In this document: positions 54,984 to 63,027 of the stretch, piece by piece | Numbering within the stretch: position 1 is the stretch's first letter | How the letters are laid out: each line of letters opens with the position of its first letter | NCBI RefSeq assembly: GCF_002980555.1 | Contig: NZ_PVBT01000007.1 | Location: forward strand, 248,001 to 312,000 | Direction: 5' to 3' | From: Phyllobacterium myrsinacearum | GTDB lineage: Bacteria > Pseudomonadota > Alphaproteobacteria > Rhizobiales > Rhizobiaceae | Length of the DNA stretch: 64,000 nucleotides | Position numbers and translations under genes: made by a program | Notes under the pieces: model-generated | Told to the model about the DNA's origin: nothing | Seen by the model: only the letters and a program-made list of their open reading frames with translations | Databases searched by the model: none

Positions 54984-55766
54984 ATGACCGACCCTGAAAA
55001 ACCCGCTTTTACCCCCGCCGAGCTCGAACGCTATGCCCGCCATATTATCCTGGCGGAGATCGGCGGCCCCGGTCAGCAGAAGCTCAAGCGCGCCCGCGTA
55101 CTCGTCGTGGGCGCAGGCGGGCTGGGCGCGCCGGTGCTGCAATATCTGGCAGCGGCAGGCGTCGGTACGCTTGGCATTGTCGATGATGACCGGGTTTCTC
55201 TGTCCAACCTGCAGCGGCAGGTCATTCACGACACCGACCTCGTTGGCTCGCCCAAGGTCGAAAGCGCCGTCCGCGCCATTGCCGCGATCAATCCGCATGT
55301 CACGGTTGAAGCCCACGAAACGCGCATCGCGCCCGATAATGCCGCCGATCTCATCAGCCGTTACCATATCGTCGTCGACGGCTCGGACAATTTCGACACA
55401 CGCTATCTGCTCGCCGATACCTGCGCTGTGGGAAAACGCCCGCTGGTTTCCGCAGCGCTCGGACGGTTCGACGGTTCTTTGACGACACTCAAACCCTATG
55501 AACGGAACGGCAAGGGTGAGCAAAACCCGTCCTATCGGGATCTCTTTCCTTCCGCGCCACCGCCGGGTCTGGTTCCAGCCTGTGCGGAAGCCGGTGTTCT
55601 GGGTGTTCTCCCGGGTGTTATCGGCAGCTTGCAGGCGACAGAGGTCATCAAGCTGATCACCGGCATCGGCGAGCCGTTGATCGGCAGGCTGCTGCTTTAC
55701 GATGCACTGAGCTCGCGCTTCGAGACGATCAAATACAAGGCAAACACTGCCGGAGCCGCAGCGTGA
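54984..55766 (+). CDS. moeB: MoeB/ThiF/HesA-family adenylyltransferase
   Basis: E1-like enzyme that adenylates the C-terminus of a ubiquitin-fold sulfur carrier such as MoaD. The 260-residue protein has the ATP site VVGAGGLGAPVLQYL, the substrate Asp region DDDRVSLSNLQRQ, VVDGSDNFDTRYLL and the Cys-bearing PACAEAGVLG. Both CxxC zinc pairs of E. coli MoeB are missing: the first reads SYRD, and the C-terminus ends in an Ala-rich tail without Cys. MoeB is the likeliest name, but a ThiF-like role cannot be excluded. Confidence 0.88.
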   Translation: MTDPEKPAFTPAELERYARHIILAEIGGPGQQKLKRARVLVVGAGGLGAPVLQYLAAAGVGTLGIVDDDRVSLSNLQRQVIHDTDLVGSPKVESAVRAIAAINPHVTVEAHETRIAPDNAADLISRYHIVVDGSDNFDTRYLLADTCAVGKRPLVSAALGRFDGSLTTLKPYERNGKGEQNPSYRDLFPSAPPPGLVPACAEAGVLGVLPGVIGSLQATEVIKLITGIGEPLIGRLLLYDALSSRFETIKYKANTAGAAA

Positions 55767-55787
55767 GCGCAGACAAGGCCTTTCATC

Positions 55788-57044
55788 ATGGCGCTTGAGC
55801 TGACAGCGGAGCAAAGGGCGATCGCCAGTGGTGCACGCGGCGAGGGTGCGGCGATGGCTCTGCGCATTGTCGCGGCCACAGCCCGATTGATGGGCGCCCC
55901 ATCGCTCATTCCCATCGCCTCCGCCCATATTGACGGCGCGCTCTATCACGGGGATTCCGGCACGCTGTTTGCCGAAAAGCTGGTTGAAGGCGGGGCAAGG
56001 GTTGCCGTGAGAGCCACGCTCAATGTCGGCTCACTTGACCTGACCGGCTGTTCGAAGAACCGGCTGGAGCCGCATGAGCGCGGCATGGCCCGGCGGATGA
56101 TGGATGCCTACCGGACGCTCGGCTGCGAACCGACATGGACATGCGCACCCTATCAGGCCGGGCACCGCCCCGCCTATGGCAGCGACGTCGCCTGGGGCGA
56201 ATCCAATGCGGTGGTCTTCTGCAATTCCGTCTTCGGCGCGCGGACCAACCGCTATGGCGACTTTCTCGATATCGCCTGCGCCATTGCAGGCTACGCCCCG
56301 TACTACGGATTTCATCTCGCGGAAAACCGCCGGGCCAGAATCGTCTTCGATGTATCGGGGCTGGACGTGGAGTTCCTGGCATCCGAGGCCGCGTGGCCGA
56401 TCCTTGGCAGTCTTTACGGGCGGGAAATGGGCGACGCCGTGGGTGTTGTCGCCGGTATCGAGCATCATCCGGGAGAAGATGCGCTGAAAGCTTTTGGTGC
56501 AGCGGCGGCCTCTGCCGGTGCCGTCGGGCTCTTCCACGTGGCCGGCGTTACGCCCGAAGCGCCGGACCTCGCCACGGCCCTGCAGCATCAGGCGCCGGAG
56601 GCAGTGATCAAGGTGACCACCGACATGATCGGGGATTCCCGGCGCAGGCTGTCCACAGCGGCCGGTGCCGAATCCATCCATGCCGTGGCTATCGGCAGCC
56701 CGCATCTTTCCGGCGCCGAGTTTGATCGCCTAGAGCGGCTGATCGCTGGACGTCGTCTCCATGTTCCGCTCTATGCATGCACCGGCCGCCATGCCCTCGC
56801 CGCGCTGGAAAGCAGCGGCAAGCGCCAGATACTGGAACGCAGCGGCGTCATTATCGTCGCCGATACCTGCGTCGTCGTCACGCCGATCCTGCCCGATATC
56901 GACAATGCCGTGCTGATGACCAATTCGGGAAAGTTTGCCCATTATGCCCCAGGGAATACGGGTTATGGCGTTATTTACGGTTCCATGGCCGAATGCGTGG
57001 AAAGTGCCGTTACCGGGCATCCGGTGTTTGGAGCCGCCGAATGA
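55788..57044 (+). CDS. aconitase X catalytic (large) subunit
   Basis: Large subunit of a two-subunit aconitase X (DUF521), 418 residues. Recognisable blocks are IASAHIDGALYHGDSGTLFA, TLNVGSLDLTGC, TCAPYQAGHRPAYGSDVAWG, SNAVVFCNSVFGARTNRYGD, and the ending MTNSGKFAHYAPGNTGYGVI. Bacterial members characterised so far dehydrate cis-3-hydroxy-L-proline, and archaeal ones phosphomevalonate; the former is likelier here. The stop overlaps the small-subunit start (ATGA). No other hydroxyproline gene is adjacent. Confidence 0.9.
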   Translation: MALELTAEQRAIASGARGEGAAMALRIVAATARLMGAPSLIPIASAHIDGALYHGDSGTLFAEKLVEGGARVAVRATLNVGSLDLTGCSKNRLEPHERGMARRMMDAYRTLGCEPTWTCAPYQAGHRPAYGSDVAWGESNAVVFCNSVFGARTNRYGDFLDIACAIAGYAPYYGFHLAENRRARIVFDVSGLDVEFLASEAAWPILGSLYGREMGDAVGVVAGIEHHPGEDALKAFGAAAASAGAVGLFHVAGVTPEAPDLATALQHQAPEAVIKVTTDMIGDSRRRLSTAAGAESIHAVAIGSPHLSGAEFDRLERLIAGRRLHVPLYACTGRHALAALESSGKRQILERSGVIIVADTCVVVTPILPDIDNAVLMTNSGKFAHYAPGNTGYGVIYGSMAECVESAVTGHPVFGAAE

Positions 57045-57454
57045 GCCGGTTGCAAGCTGAAATCCTTGTGGAGGGTCAGCCAGCTCTGGCGGACGCCTTG
57101 GTTTTGACAGCCCCCATCAGTTTCTGGGGCGGCGTTAATCCCAGGACAGGACGGATTGCCGACGTGCGCCATCCGCAGCACGGTGTCTCCATCAGCGGAA
57201 AGGTTCTGTGCCTGCCGGGAACCATCGGGTCGTCATCGGCGGCGGCCGTGCTTCTGGAACTCGTTTCTGCAGGTCTCGCACCCGCTGCCATCATCCTGCA
57301 TGAACCCGACGCCATTCTCCTCCTGGGCCTGATTGTCGCGCAGGAGATGGGCCACGCAACGCCCATGGCTGTCAAACTCGACCGCAAGGAATTTCCCCGG
57401 CTGGTTGACCAACGGCTGGCGATTGACGGCACTGGAATGGTCAGCGTTCAATAG
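57041..57454 (+). CDS. aconitase X swivel (small) subunit
   Basis: Small subunit (DUF126), 137 residues. The swivel domain shows ALVLTAPISFWGGVNPRTGR, then DVRHPQHGVSISGKVLCLPG and the active-site Ser cluster TIGSSSAAAVLLEL. It completes the active site of the large subunit. Many homologues are single fused proteins; here the two genes are split but translationally coupled. It converges with the downstream dehydrogenase, with 26 bases between them. Confidence 0.9.
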   Translation: MSRLQAEILVEGQPALADALVLTAPISFWGGVNPRTGRIADVRHPQHGVSISGKVLCLPGTIGSSSAAAVLLELVSAGLAPAAIILHEPDAILLLGLIVAQEMGHATPMAVKLDRKEFPRLVDQRLAIDGTGMVSVQ

Positions 57455-57480
57455 TTCGCGTCGCCGGCGGCGACACCAGC

Positions 57481-58479
57481 CTAAACGAGGTTGGGCAACA
57501 CACGGTCCGGCGGGCGATGCCCGTCAATGAAGGTGCGGATGTTGATGATGACCTTCTCGCCCATGTCGATGCGGCCTTCCAGCGTCGCCGACCCCATATG
57601 CGGCAGGATGACGACCTTGCCCGCCTTGGCCAGCTTGCGCAGCTTTGAATTGACCGCCGGCTCGTGTTCGAAGACATCAAGCGCCGCGCCGGAGAGTTTC
57701 CCGGTTTCCAGCTGGGCGATCAGCGCCTGCTCATCGATGATCTGGCCGCGCGCCGTGTTGACGATGAAAGCGGAAGGCTGCATCAGCGCCAGCCGCCGCG
57801 CCGAGAGCAAATGGAACGTGGCGGGCGTGGACGGGCAGTTGACCGAGATGATGTCCATCCGGGCCAGCATCTGATCGAGACTGTCCCAATAGGTTGCTTC
57901 CAGCTCGGCTTCCGTCCTGGGGCTGACCGGCTTGCGGTTGTGATAATGGATCGACAGGCCAAAAGCCTTGGCGCGGCGGGCAACGGCGGTACCGATACGG
58001 CCCATGCCGACAATGCCGAGGCGTTTGCCCCAGATGCGCCGCCCCAGCATCCAGGTCGGGCCCCAGCCCTCCCATTTGCCGTCATCGAGAAGAATGGATG
58101 CGCCTTCCACCAACCGCCGCGGCACGGCCAGCATCAGGGCCATGGTCATGTCGGCCGTGTCTTCGCTCAGGACATTGGGCGTATTGGTGACGGTGATGCC
58201 GCGTTTGGCAGCGGCTGGAACGTCGATGTTATCGACACCGTTGCCGAAATTGGCGATAAGCTTGAGGTTGGGACCGGCTGCATTGATGATCTCTTCATCG
58301 ATACGGTCGGTGACGGTGGGTACCAGAACATTGGCATGCTGGACGGCTTCGATCAGTTCCGCCTTTGACAACCGCCGGTCATCGACATTCAACCGTGCTT
58401 CGAAGAGTTCACGCATGCGCGTCTCAACGGAATCGGGCAGTTTTCGGGTGATGACGACCAGAGGCTTTTTGTTAACCAA
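57481..58479 (-). CDS. gyaR: D-2-hydroxyacid dehydrogenase, glyoxylate-reductase type
   Basis: NAD(P)H-dependent reductase of glyoxylate/hydroxypyruvate-like acids, 332 residues. The dinucleotide motif is GIVGMGRIG. The catalytic Arg (NTARGQIID), Glu (DVFEHEPAV) and His (LPHMGSATLEGR) are present, and NFGNGVDNIDVPAA precedes the coenzyme domain. I choose a TTG start at 58479, preceded by GGGAGGGG at good spacing; the frame continues upstream without a better start. It is the second enzyme of this superfamily in the window and belongs to a different branch from ghrA. Confidence 0.9.
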   Translation of the reverse strand: MVNKKPLVVITRKLPDSVETRMRELFEARLNVDDRRLSKAELIEAVQHANVLVPTVTDRIDEEIINAAGPNLKLIANFGNGVDNIDVPAAAKRGITVTNTPNVLSEDTADMTMALMLAVPRRLVEGASILLDDGKWEGWGPTWMLGRRIWGKRLGIVGMGRIGTAVARRAKAFGLSIHYHNRKPVSPRTEAELEATYWDSLDQMLARMDIISVNCPSTPATFHLLSARRLALMQPSAFIVNTARGQIIDEQALIAQLETGKLSGAALDVFEHEPAVNSKLRKLAKAGKVVILPHMGSATLEGRIDMGEKVIINIRTFIDGHRPPDRVLPNLV

Positions 58480-58664
58480 TATTCCCCTCCCTTTTTCCGG
58501 TGATATTGAGACCTCTTTAACCAAGTCATTGCAAACTGCAATCGCTCTTGAGCTCCGATACTTGTCTATCAAGGCGGCGCATCAAAGACAAAGAAAAATA
58601 GGGATCGTTCCTTGTTCAACCGCATAATTGCCGGAAAAGAGCTCAGAACGATGAAGGACTGATT

Positions 58665-59225
58665 TTGTTGGGCATCTCATTTATTCGTTCTTTCGCACTG
58701 ACCGCCGGTATTGCGTCGGCCCTTTCTCTGGCCGTTCCCGCGGCGATTCCCGGCATTGCCACGGCTCATGCCGCCCAACAGGTTGGCCCCAGCGGCCTGC
58801 CATTGCCGCGTTTTGTCAGCCTGAAACCCGGCCGCGTCAATTTGCGCGTCGGACCGGGGCGCGATTACGCCGTGACATGGCTGTTTCTGAAATCCGGCCT
58901 GCCGGTCGAAATCGTCCAGGAATATGACAACTGGCGGCGCATTCGCGATTCCGAGGGAACCGAAGGCTGGGTCTATCAGTCGCTTCTCTCCGGCAAGCGC
59001 ACCGCGATGACCGCCCCGTGGCAGCGCGACAAGGACAATGTCATGCTGAATGTCTATCGCAGCGCCGACGACAAGGCAGGCATCGTGGCGCAGGTGCAGC
59101 CCGGCGTCCTTGCAACCCTGAAGATGTGCAATGGCGATTGGTGCCGGCTGATATTCAGCGGCGCCAGCGGCTGGATGCGCCAATCGGATATCTGGGGTGC
59201 CTATCCCGGCGAGAAGTTTGATTGA
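58665..59225 (+). CDS. exported SH3-domain protein
   Basis: A 186-residue periplasmic protein. The signal peptide runs through ALTAGIASALSLAVPAAIPG to an AHA-AQ-like cut near residue 36. Two bacterial SH3 repeats follow: RVNLRVGPGRDYAVTW (~58) and NVMLNVYRSADDKAGIVA (~125), each ending in a Trp motif (EGWVYQSLL, SGWMRQSDIWG). Such proteins bind peptidoglycan or partner proteins. The start is a TTG with AAGGA upstream. A three-codon frame, ATG AAG GAC TGA, overlaps that ribosome site. Confidence 0.88.
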   Translation: MLGISFIRSFALTAGIASALSLAVPAAIPGIATAHAAQQVGPSGLPLPRFVSLKPGRVNLRVGPGRDYAVTWLFLKSGLPVEIVQEYDNWRRIRDSEGTEGWVYQSLLSGKRTAMTAPWQRDKDNVMLNVYRSADDKAGIVAQVQPGVLATLKMCNGDWCRLIFSGASGWMRQSDIWGAYPGEKFD

Positions 59226-59300
59226 TCCATAGAATCCGGGCGGGCTAGCCTCACATGCCCGTCAGACTGCACAATCCGTCATCATTGATATGCGATTGGA

Positions 59301-59732
59301 TCAGCCGCGTTTTTTGCGCAGGCGGATGATGATGTCCACGTTGACGATTTCCATGCCTTCCGGCACCGGCGGAAGATGGCCGACCATGGCCGAGCCATCC
59401 GGAATGTCGATCACCTGGTTCTCGCCTTCGACGAAAAAGTGATGATGGTCGGAAACATTCGTGTCGAAATAGGTTTTCGCGCCTTCAACCGCAAGGATAC
59501 GCAGCATGCCTGCCTGGGTGAACTGGTGCAGGGTATTGTAGACCGTTGCAAGCGAGACAGGCACATTGGCGCCAAGCGCTTCTTCATGTAGTTCTTCCGC
59601 CGAAAGATGACGATCGCCCTTGGCAAAGATCAGACTGGCAAGCGCTACACGCTGACGGGTGGGACGCAAACCCGCGAAGCGCAGGCGCTCTTGCAAGGGT
59701 ACGTCGGCATCAATCTCATAAGAAATATGCAT
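59301..59732 (-). CDS. irr: iron response regulator Irr (Fur family)
   Basis: Heme-responsive Fur-family regulator of 143 residues controlling iron and heme genes in Rhizobiales. The DNA-binding helix lies in LRPTRQRVALASLIF. The dimer domain starts at VSLATVYNTLHQFTQAGML. The heme-binding His triplet is in SDHHHFFVEGEN, as in Rhizobium/Brucella Irr; the N-terminal heme-regulatory Cys-Pro of Bradyrhizobium Irr is absent. Divergent from fabA, with 223 bases between, a conserved arrangement in the order. Confidence 0.95.
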   Translation of the reverse strand: MHISYEIDADVPLQERLRFAGLRPTRQRVALASLIFAKGDRHLSAEELHEEALGANVPVSLATVYNTLHQFTQAGMLRILAVEGAKTYFDTNVSDHHHFFVEGENQVIDIPDGSAMVGHLPPVPEGMEIVNVDIIIRLRKKRG

Positions 59733-59955
59733 GGCCCGTCTGCCACTCCGTTAAATGATATCAAAAGTCTCACCATAGACTGTTGTCTATCGTGTTACAT
59801 CATTGATATATGCCGTCTTGCGAAATCGATCAATAGGCCGCAATTCAGCCATTCCGTTAGGGATAAGCCAACAGACCGTTTTCAGCGAGAAACACTCTGT
59901 GATAGGGTCCGCCCGCGCAAAAGCGCCAGCATTGAAGCAATTGATGGGAGACAGA

Positions 59956-60471
59956 ATGCCAGAACAGAAATCAAGCTACGGGTATGAAGAGCTCCTTGCT
60001 TGCGCCCGCGGAGAGATGTTCGGTCAGGGCAATGCCCAGTTGCCCGCGCCACCCATGCTGATGTTTGATCGCATTACAGAGATTTCCGAGACCGGCGGCG
60101 AAAACGGCAAGGGCTATATCCGCGCCGAATTCGACATCAAGCCGGACCTGTGGTTCTTCCCATGTCACTTCATTGGCGATCCCGTCATGCCGGGCTGCCT
60201 TGGTCTCGATGCCATGTGGCAGCTGACCGGCTTTTATCTGGGCTGGCTCGGCGAACCTGGCAAGGGCCGCGCGCTGTCGACCGGCGAGGTCAAGTTCACC
60301 GGCATGGTTACCCCGAAGACCAAGATCGTCGAATATGGCATCGACTTCAAGCGCGTCATGCGCGGTCGTCTGGTGCTGGGCATTGCGGACGGCTGGCTAA
60401 AAGCCGACGGCGAAACTATCTATAAGGCAACCGACCTGCGGGTTGGCCTATTCAAGGAAAGCGCTGCCTGA
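59956..60471 (+). CDS. fabA: 3-hydroxydecanoyl-ACP dehydratase/isomerase
   Basis: Dehydrates 3-hydroxydecanoyl-ACP and isomerises trans-2- to cis-3-decenoyl-ACP, starting unsaturated fatty acid synthesis. At 171 residues it matches E. coli FabA (172). Catalytic residues are H71 ([14 protein letters not shown]) and D85 (GLDAMWQL). A GGGAGACAG ribosome site precedes the ATG. It is first in a fabA-fabB-fabI operon; fabB begins 38 bases later. Confidence 0.97.
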   Translation: MPEQKSSYGYEELLACARGEMFGQGNAQLPAPPMLMFDRITEISETGGENGKGYIRAEFDIKPDLWFFPCHFIGDPVMPGCLGLDAMWQLTGFYLGWLGEPGKGRALSTGEVKFTGMVTPKTKIVEYGIDFKRVMRGRLVLGIADGWLKADGETIYKATDLRVGLFKESAA

Positions 60472-60508
60472 CCCTATCGGTCAGCGCAGCACCTTCAAGG
60501 AGATCGCA

Positions 60509-61738
60509 ATGCGGCGAGTGGTTGTGACGGGGATGGGTATCGTATCCTCTATCGGTAATAATGTGCAGGAGGTGCTGGAATCCCTGCGTGCAGCGAAATC
60601 GGGCATCGTCTTCGCCGAAGACTATGCAAAATACGGTTTCCGCAGTCAGGTGCACGGCGCTCCCACGCTTGATCCGGCAACGCTGGTCGACCGGCGCGCC
60701 ATGCGCTTCCATGGCGGGGGAACCGCATGGAATCACGTGGCCATGGACCAGGCCATCGCCGATGCCGGTCTCGATGAAAGCCAGATTTCCAACGAGCGCA
60801 CCGGCATCATCATGGGTTCCGGCGGTTCATCCACCCGCACCATTGTCGAAGCTGCCGACAAAACCCGCGAATCGGGCTCATCCAAGAAGGTCGGCCCGTT
60901 TGCCGTGCCGAAGGCCATGTCTTCGACCGCATCGGCAACGCTTGCCACCTGGTTCAAGATCAAGGGCGTCAACTATTCCATTTCATCGGCCTGCGCGACC
61001 TCCAATCACTGCGTCGGCAATGCCTTCGAGATGATCCAGTACGGCAAGCAGGACATGATGTTTGCCGGCGGCTGCGAAGATCTCGACTGGACGCTGTCCG
61101 TGCTTTTCGACGGCATGGGTGCCATGTCCTCCAAGTTCAATGACCGGCCTTCGGTTGCATCGCGCGCCTATGACAAGAACCGCGACGGTTTCGTCATCTC
61201 CGGCGGTGCTGGCGTGCTGGTTCTGGAAGAGCTGGAACATGCCAAGGCACGCGGCGCCAAGATTTACGGTGAAATCGTCGGTTACGGCGTGACATCGGAC
61301 GGCGCCGACATGGTTGCGCCAAGCGGTGAAGGTGCCGCCCGCTGCATGCGGATGGCAATCGAGAACGTGAAGGGCAAGGTGGATTACATCAACCCGCACG
61401 CCACCTCGACACCGGTCGGCGATCTCAAGGAGATCGAGGCCATTCGCGAGGTGTTCGGCACGGCTGAGGCCGGCTGCCCGCCAATCTCGGCGACAAAGTC
61501 ACTGACCGGGCACTCGCAGGGTGCCACCGGCGTGCACGAATCAATCTATTCGCTTTTGATGATGAATCACAATTTCATCGCCGAAAGCGCCAATATTGAA
61601 GAACTCGATCCGGCATTCGAGGACATGCCTATTGTGCGCAAGCGGATCGACAATGCCAAACTGGATACGGTGCTGACCAATTCCTTCGGATTTGGTGGCA
61701 CCAATGCAACGCTGGTGTTCCAGCGTTTCCAGGGTTGA
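60509..61738 (+). CDS. fabB: 3-oxoacyl-ACP synthase I
   Basis: Elongating condensing enzyme needed for unsaturated fatty acids, about 409 residues. The catalytic triad is visible: C162 ([13 protein letters not shown]), His in [11 protein letters not shown] and His in [10 protein letters not shown]. The Gly-rich C-terminus ([16 protein letters not shown]) is typical. AAGGAG precedes the ATG at 60509. It is paired with fabA, as the anaerobic unsaturation route requires, and fabI follows after 11 bases. Confidence 0.97.
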   Translation: MRRVVVTGMGIVSSIGNNVQEVLESLRAAKSGIVFAEDYAKYGFRSQVHGAPTLDPATLVDRRAMRFHGGGTAWNHVAMDQAIADAGLDESQISNERTGIIMGSGGSSTRTIVEAADKTRESGSSKKVGPFAVPKAMSSTASATLATWFKIKGVNYSISSACATSNHCVGNAFEMIQYGKQDMMFAGGCEDLDWTLSVLFDGMGAMSSKFNDRPSVASRAYDKNRDGFVISGGAGVLVLEELEHAKARGAKIYGEIVGYGVTSDGADMVAPSGEGAARCMRMAIENVKGKVDYINPHATSTPVGDLKEIEAIREVFGTAEAGCPPISATKSLTGHSQGATGVHESIYSLLMMNHNFIAESANIEELDPAFEDMPIVRKRIDNAKLDTVLTNSFGFGGTNATLVFQRFQG

Positions 61739-61749
61739 GAGGGAAGAAT

Positions 61750-62565
61750 ATGGGTGAACTGATGAAAGGCAAACGCGGTCTCATTATGGGGGTCGCGAAC
61801 AGCCATTCCATTGCCTGGGGTATTGCCAAGGAACTGGCCGACAACGGCGCTGAACTCGCCTTCACCTATCAGGGCGATGCCTTCGGCAAGCGCGTTGCGC
61901 CGCTCGCGGAACAGCTCGGCTCCAAGCTGCTGCTTCCCTGTGATGTCGAGGATATCACAACGGTCGATGCGGTGTTCGAGACCCTCGAAAAAGAATGGGG
62001 CACGATTGATTTCGTCGTGCATGCCATTGGCTTTTCAGACAAGTCGCAGCTCAAGGGCCGCTATGCCGATGTGACCACGCGCGACAATTTCAGCCGCACC
62101 ATGGTGATATCAGCCTATTCCTTCACGGAAGTGGCGCAGCGCGCATCAAAATTGATGAAGGACGGCGGCTCCATCCTGACGCTGACCTATGGCGGTTCGA
62201 CCCGCGTTATGCCGAACTACAACGTCATGGGCGTGGCCAAGGCTGCCCTTGAAGCCATGGTGCGCTATCTCGCCGCCGATTACGGCCCGGAAAGCATCCG
62301 CGTCAACGCGATCTCGGCGGGTCCGGTCCGCACGCTGGCTGGCGCCGGCATTGGCGATGCGCGCGCCATGTTCTCCTATCAGAAGCGCAACGCGCCGCTG
62401 CGCCGCACCGTTGATATTGAAGATGTCGGCCGCTCGGCGCTCTATCTTCTCTCGGATCTGTCGAGCGGTGTGACCGGCGAAATCCATTATGTGGATTCCG
62501 GCTACAACATCGTATCGATGCCAACGCTTGAAGAACTGAAGAAATCCGACGACGGCAAGGAATAA
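61750..62565 (+). CDS. fabI: enoyl-ACP reductase (NADH-dependent)
   Basis: Completes each elongation cycle by reducing enoyl-ACP, 271 residues. Short-chain-dehydrogenase fold with the FabI cofactor motif GVANSHSIAWGIA. Tyr and Lys of the active site are in NYNVMGVAKAAL. The conserved ending ITSDLSSGVTGE-type segment here reads LLSDLSSGVTGEIHYVDSG. It is the triclosan-target family. A clear terminator follows, closing the fab operon. Confidence 0.96.
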   Translation: MGELMKGKRGLIMGVANSHSIAWGIAKELADNGAELAFTYQGDAFGKRVAPLAEQLGSKLLLPCDVEDITTVDAVFETLEKEWGTIDFVVHAIGFSDKSQLKGRYADVTTRDNFSRTMVISAYSFTEVAQRASKLMKDGGSILTLTYGGSTRVMPNYNVMGVAKAALEAMVRYLAADYGPESIRVNAISAGPVRTLAGAGIGDARAMFSYQKRNAPLRRTVDIEDVGRSALYLLSDLSSGVTGEIHYVDSGYNIVSMPTLEELKKSDDGKE

Positions 62566-62590
62566 ATCCTCCTGCCAGAATTGACAGCAG

Positions 62591-62625
62591 TCCCGTGAGA
62601 CCAGGCTTGGTTTTGCGGGATTTTT
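62591..62625 (+). terminator. rho-independent terminator of the fabA-fabB-fabI operon
   Basis: TCCCG/CGGGA outer arms with an inner AGACCA/TGGTTT stem and a GGCT loop, followed directly by TTTTT. It lies 26 bases past the fabI stop. Confidence 0.9.
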
Positions 62626-62673
62626 GTTGAAAGTGGGCCTCCCTTTTTCGTCAGGAATGTCAGGAGACCCACC

Positions 62674-63027
62674 ATGCGCCTCGTTGAAACGCTTATCTAC
62701 AGCCTGAGCCCGGGAACAGGAGCCGAGTTCCACAGACTGGTGTGCGAGGAAAGCCTGCCCATACACCAGTCCATCGATATGGACGTGGTCGACTTCGGCC
62801 AATCGGAACATCACCCCGATGCCTATTTCCTCGTGCGCGCCTATGACAATCTCGATCACCTCAACGCTTCGCAGGAAGCGCTTTATACCAGCGATATCTG
62901 GCGCAGGGGACCACGTCCCGCCATTTTGCAACGGATCGTGGTCAGCCTCAAATCCATGGCATGGATGAGCGAGGCGGCCATCGAAGAAACCCGGTTGTGC
63001 GGTATCCGGCGGCGGCGGTTGAACTGA
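62674..63027 (+). CDS. NIPSNAP-like ferredoxin-fold protein
   Basis: A 117-residue protein with the NIPSNAP/ABM-type dimeric alpha-beta barrel look: MRLVETLIYSLSPGTGAEFH, then DVVDFGQSEHHPDAYFLVRAY and DHLNASQEALYTSDIWRRGP. Members have no agreed biochemical role. AGGAGACC precedes the ATG. Its stop abuts the stop of the rRNA methyltransferase gene on the other strand. Confidence 0.75.
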   Translation: MRLVETLIYSLSPGTGAEFHRLVCEESLPIHQSIDMDVVDFGQSEHHPDAYFLVRAYDNLDHLNASQEALYTSDIWRRGPRPAILQRIVVSLKSMAWMSEAAIEETRLCGIRRRRLN

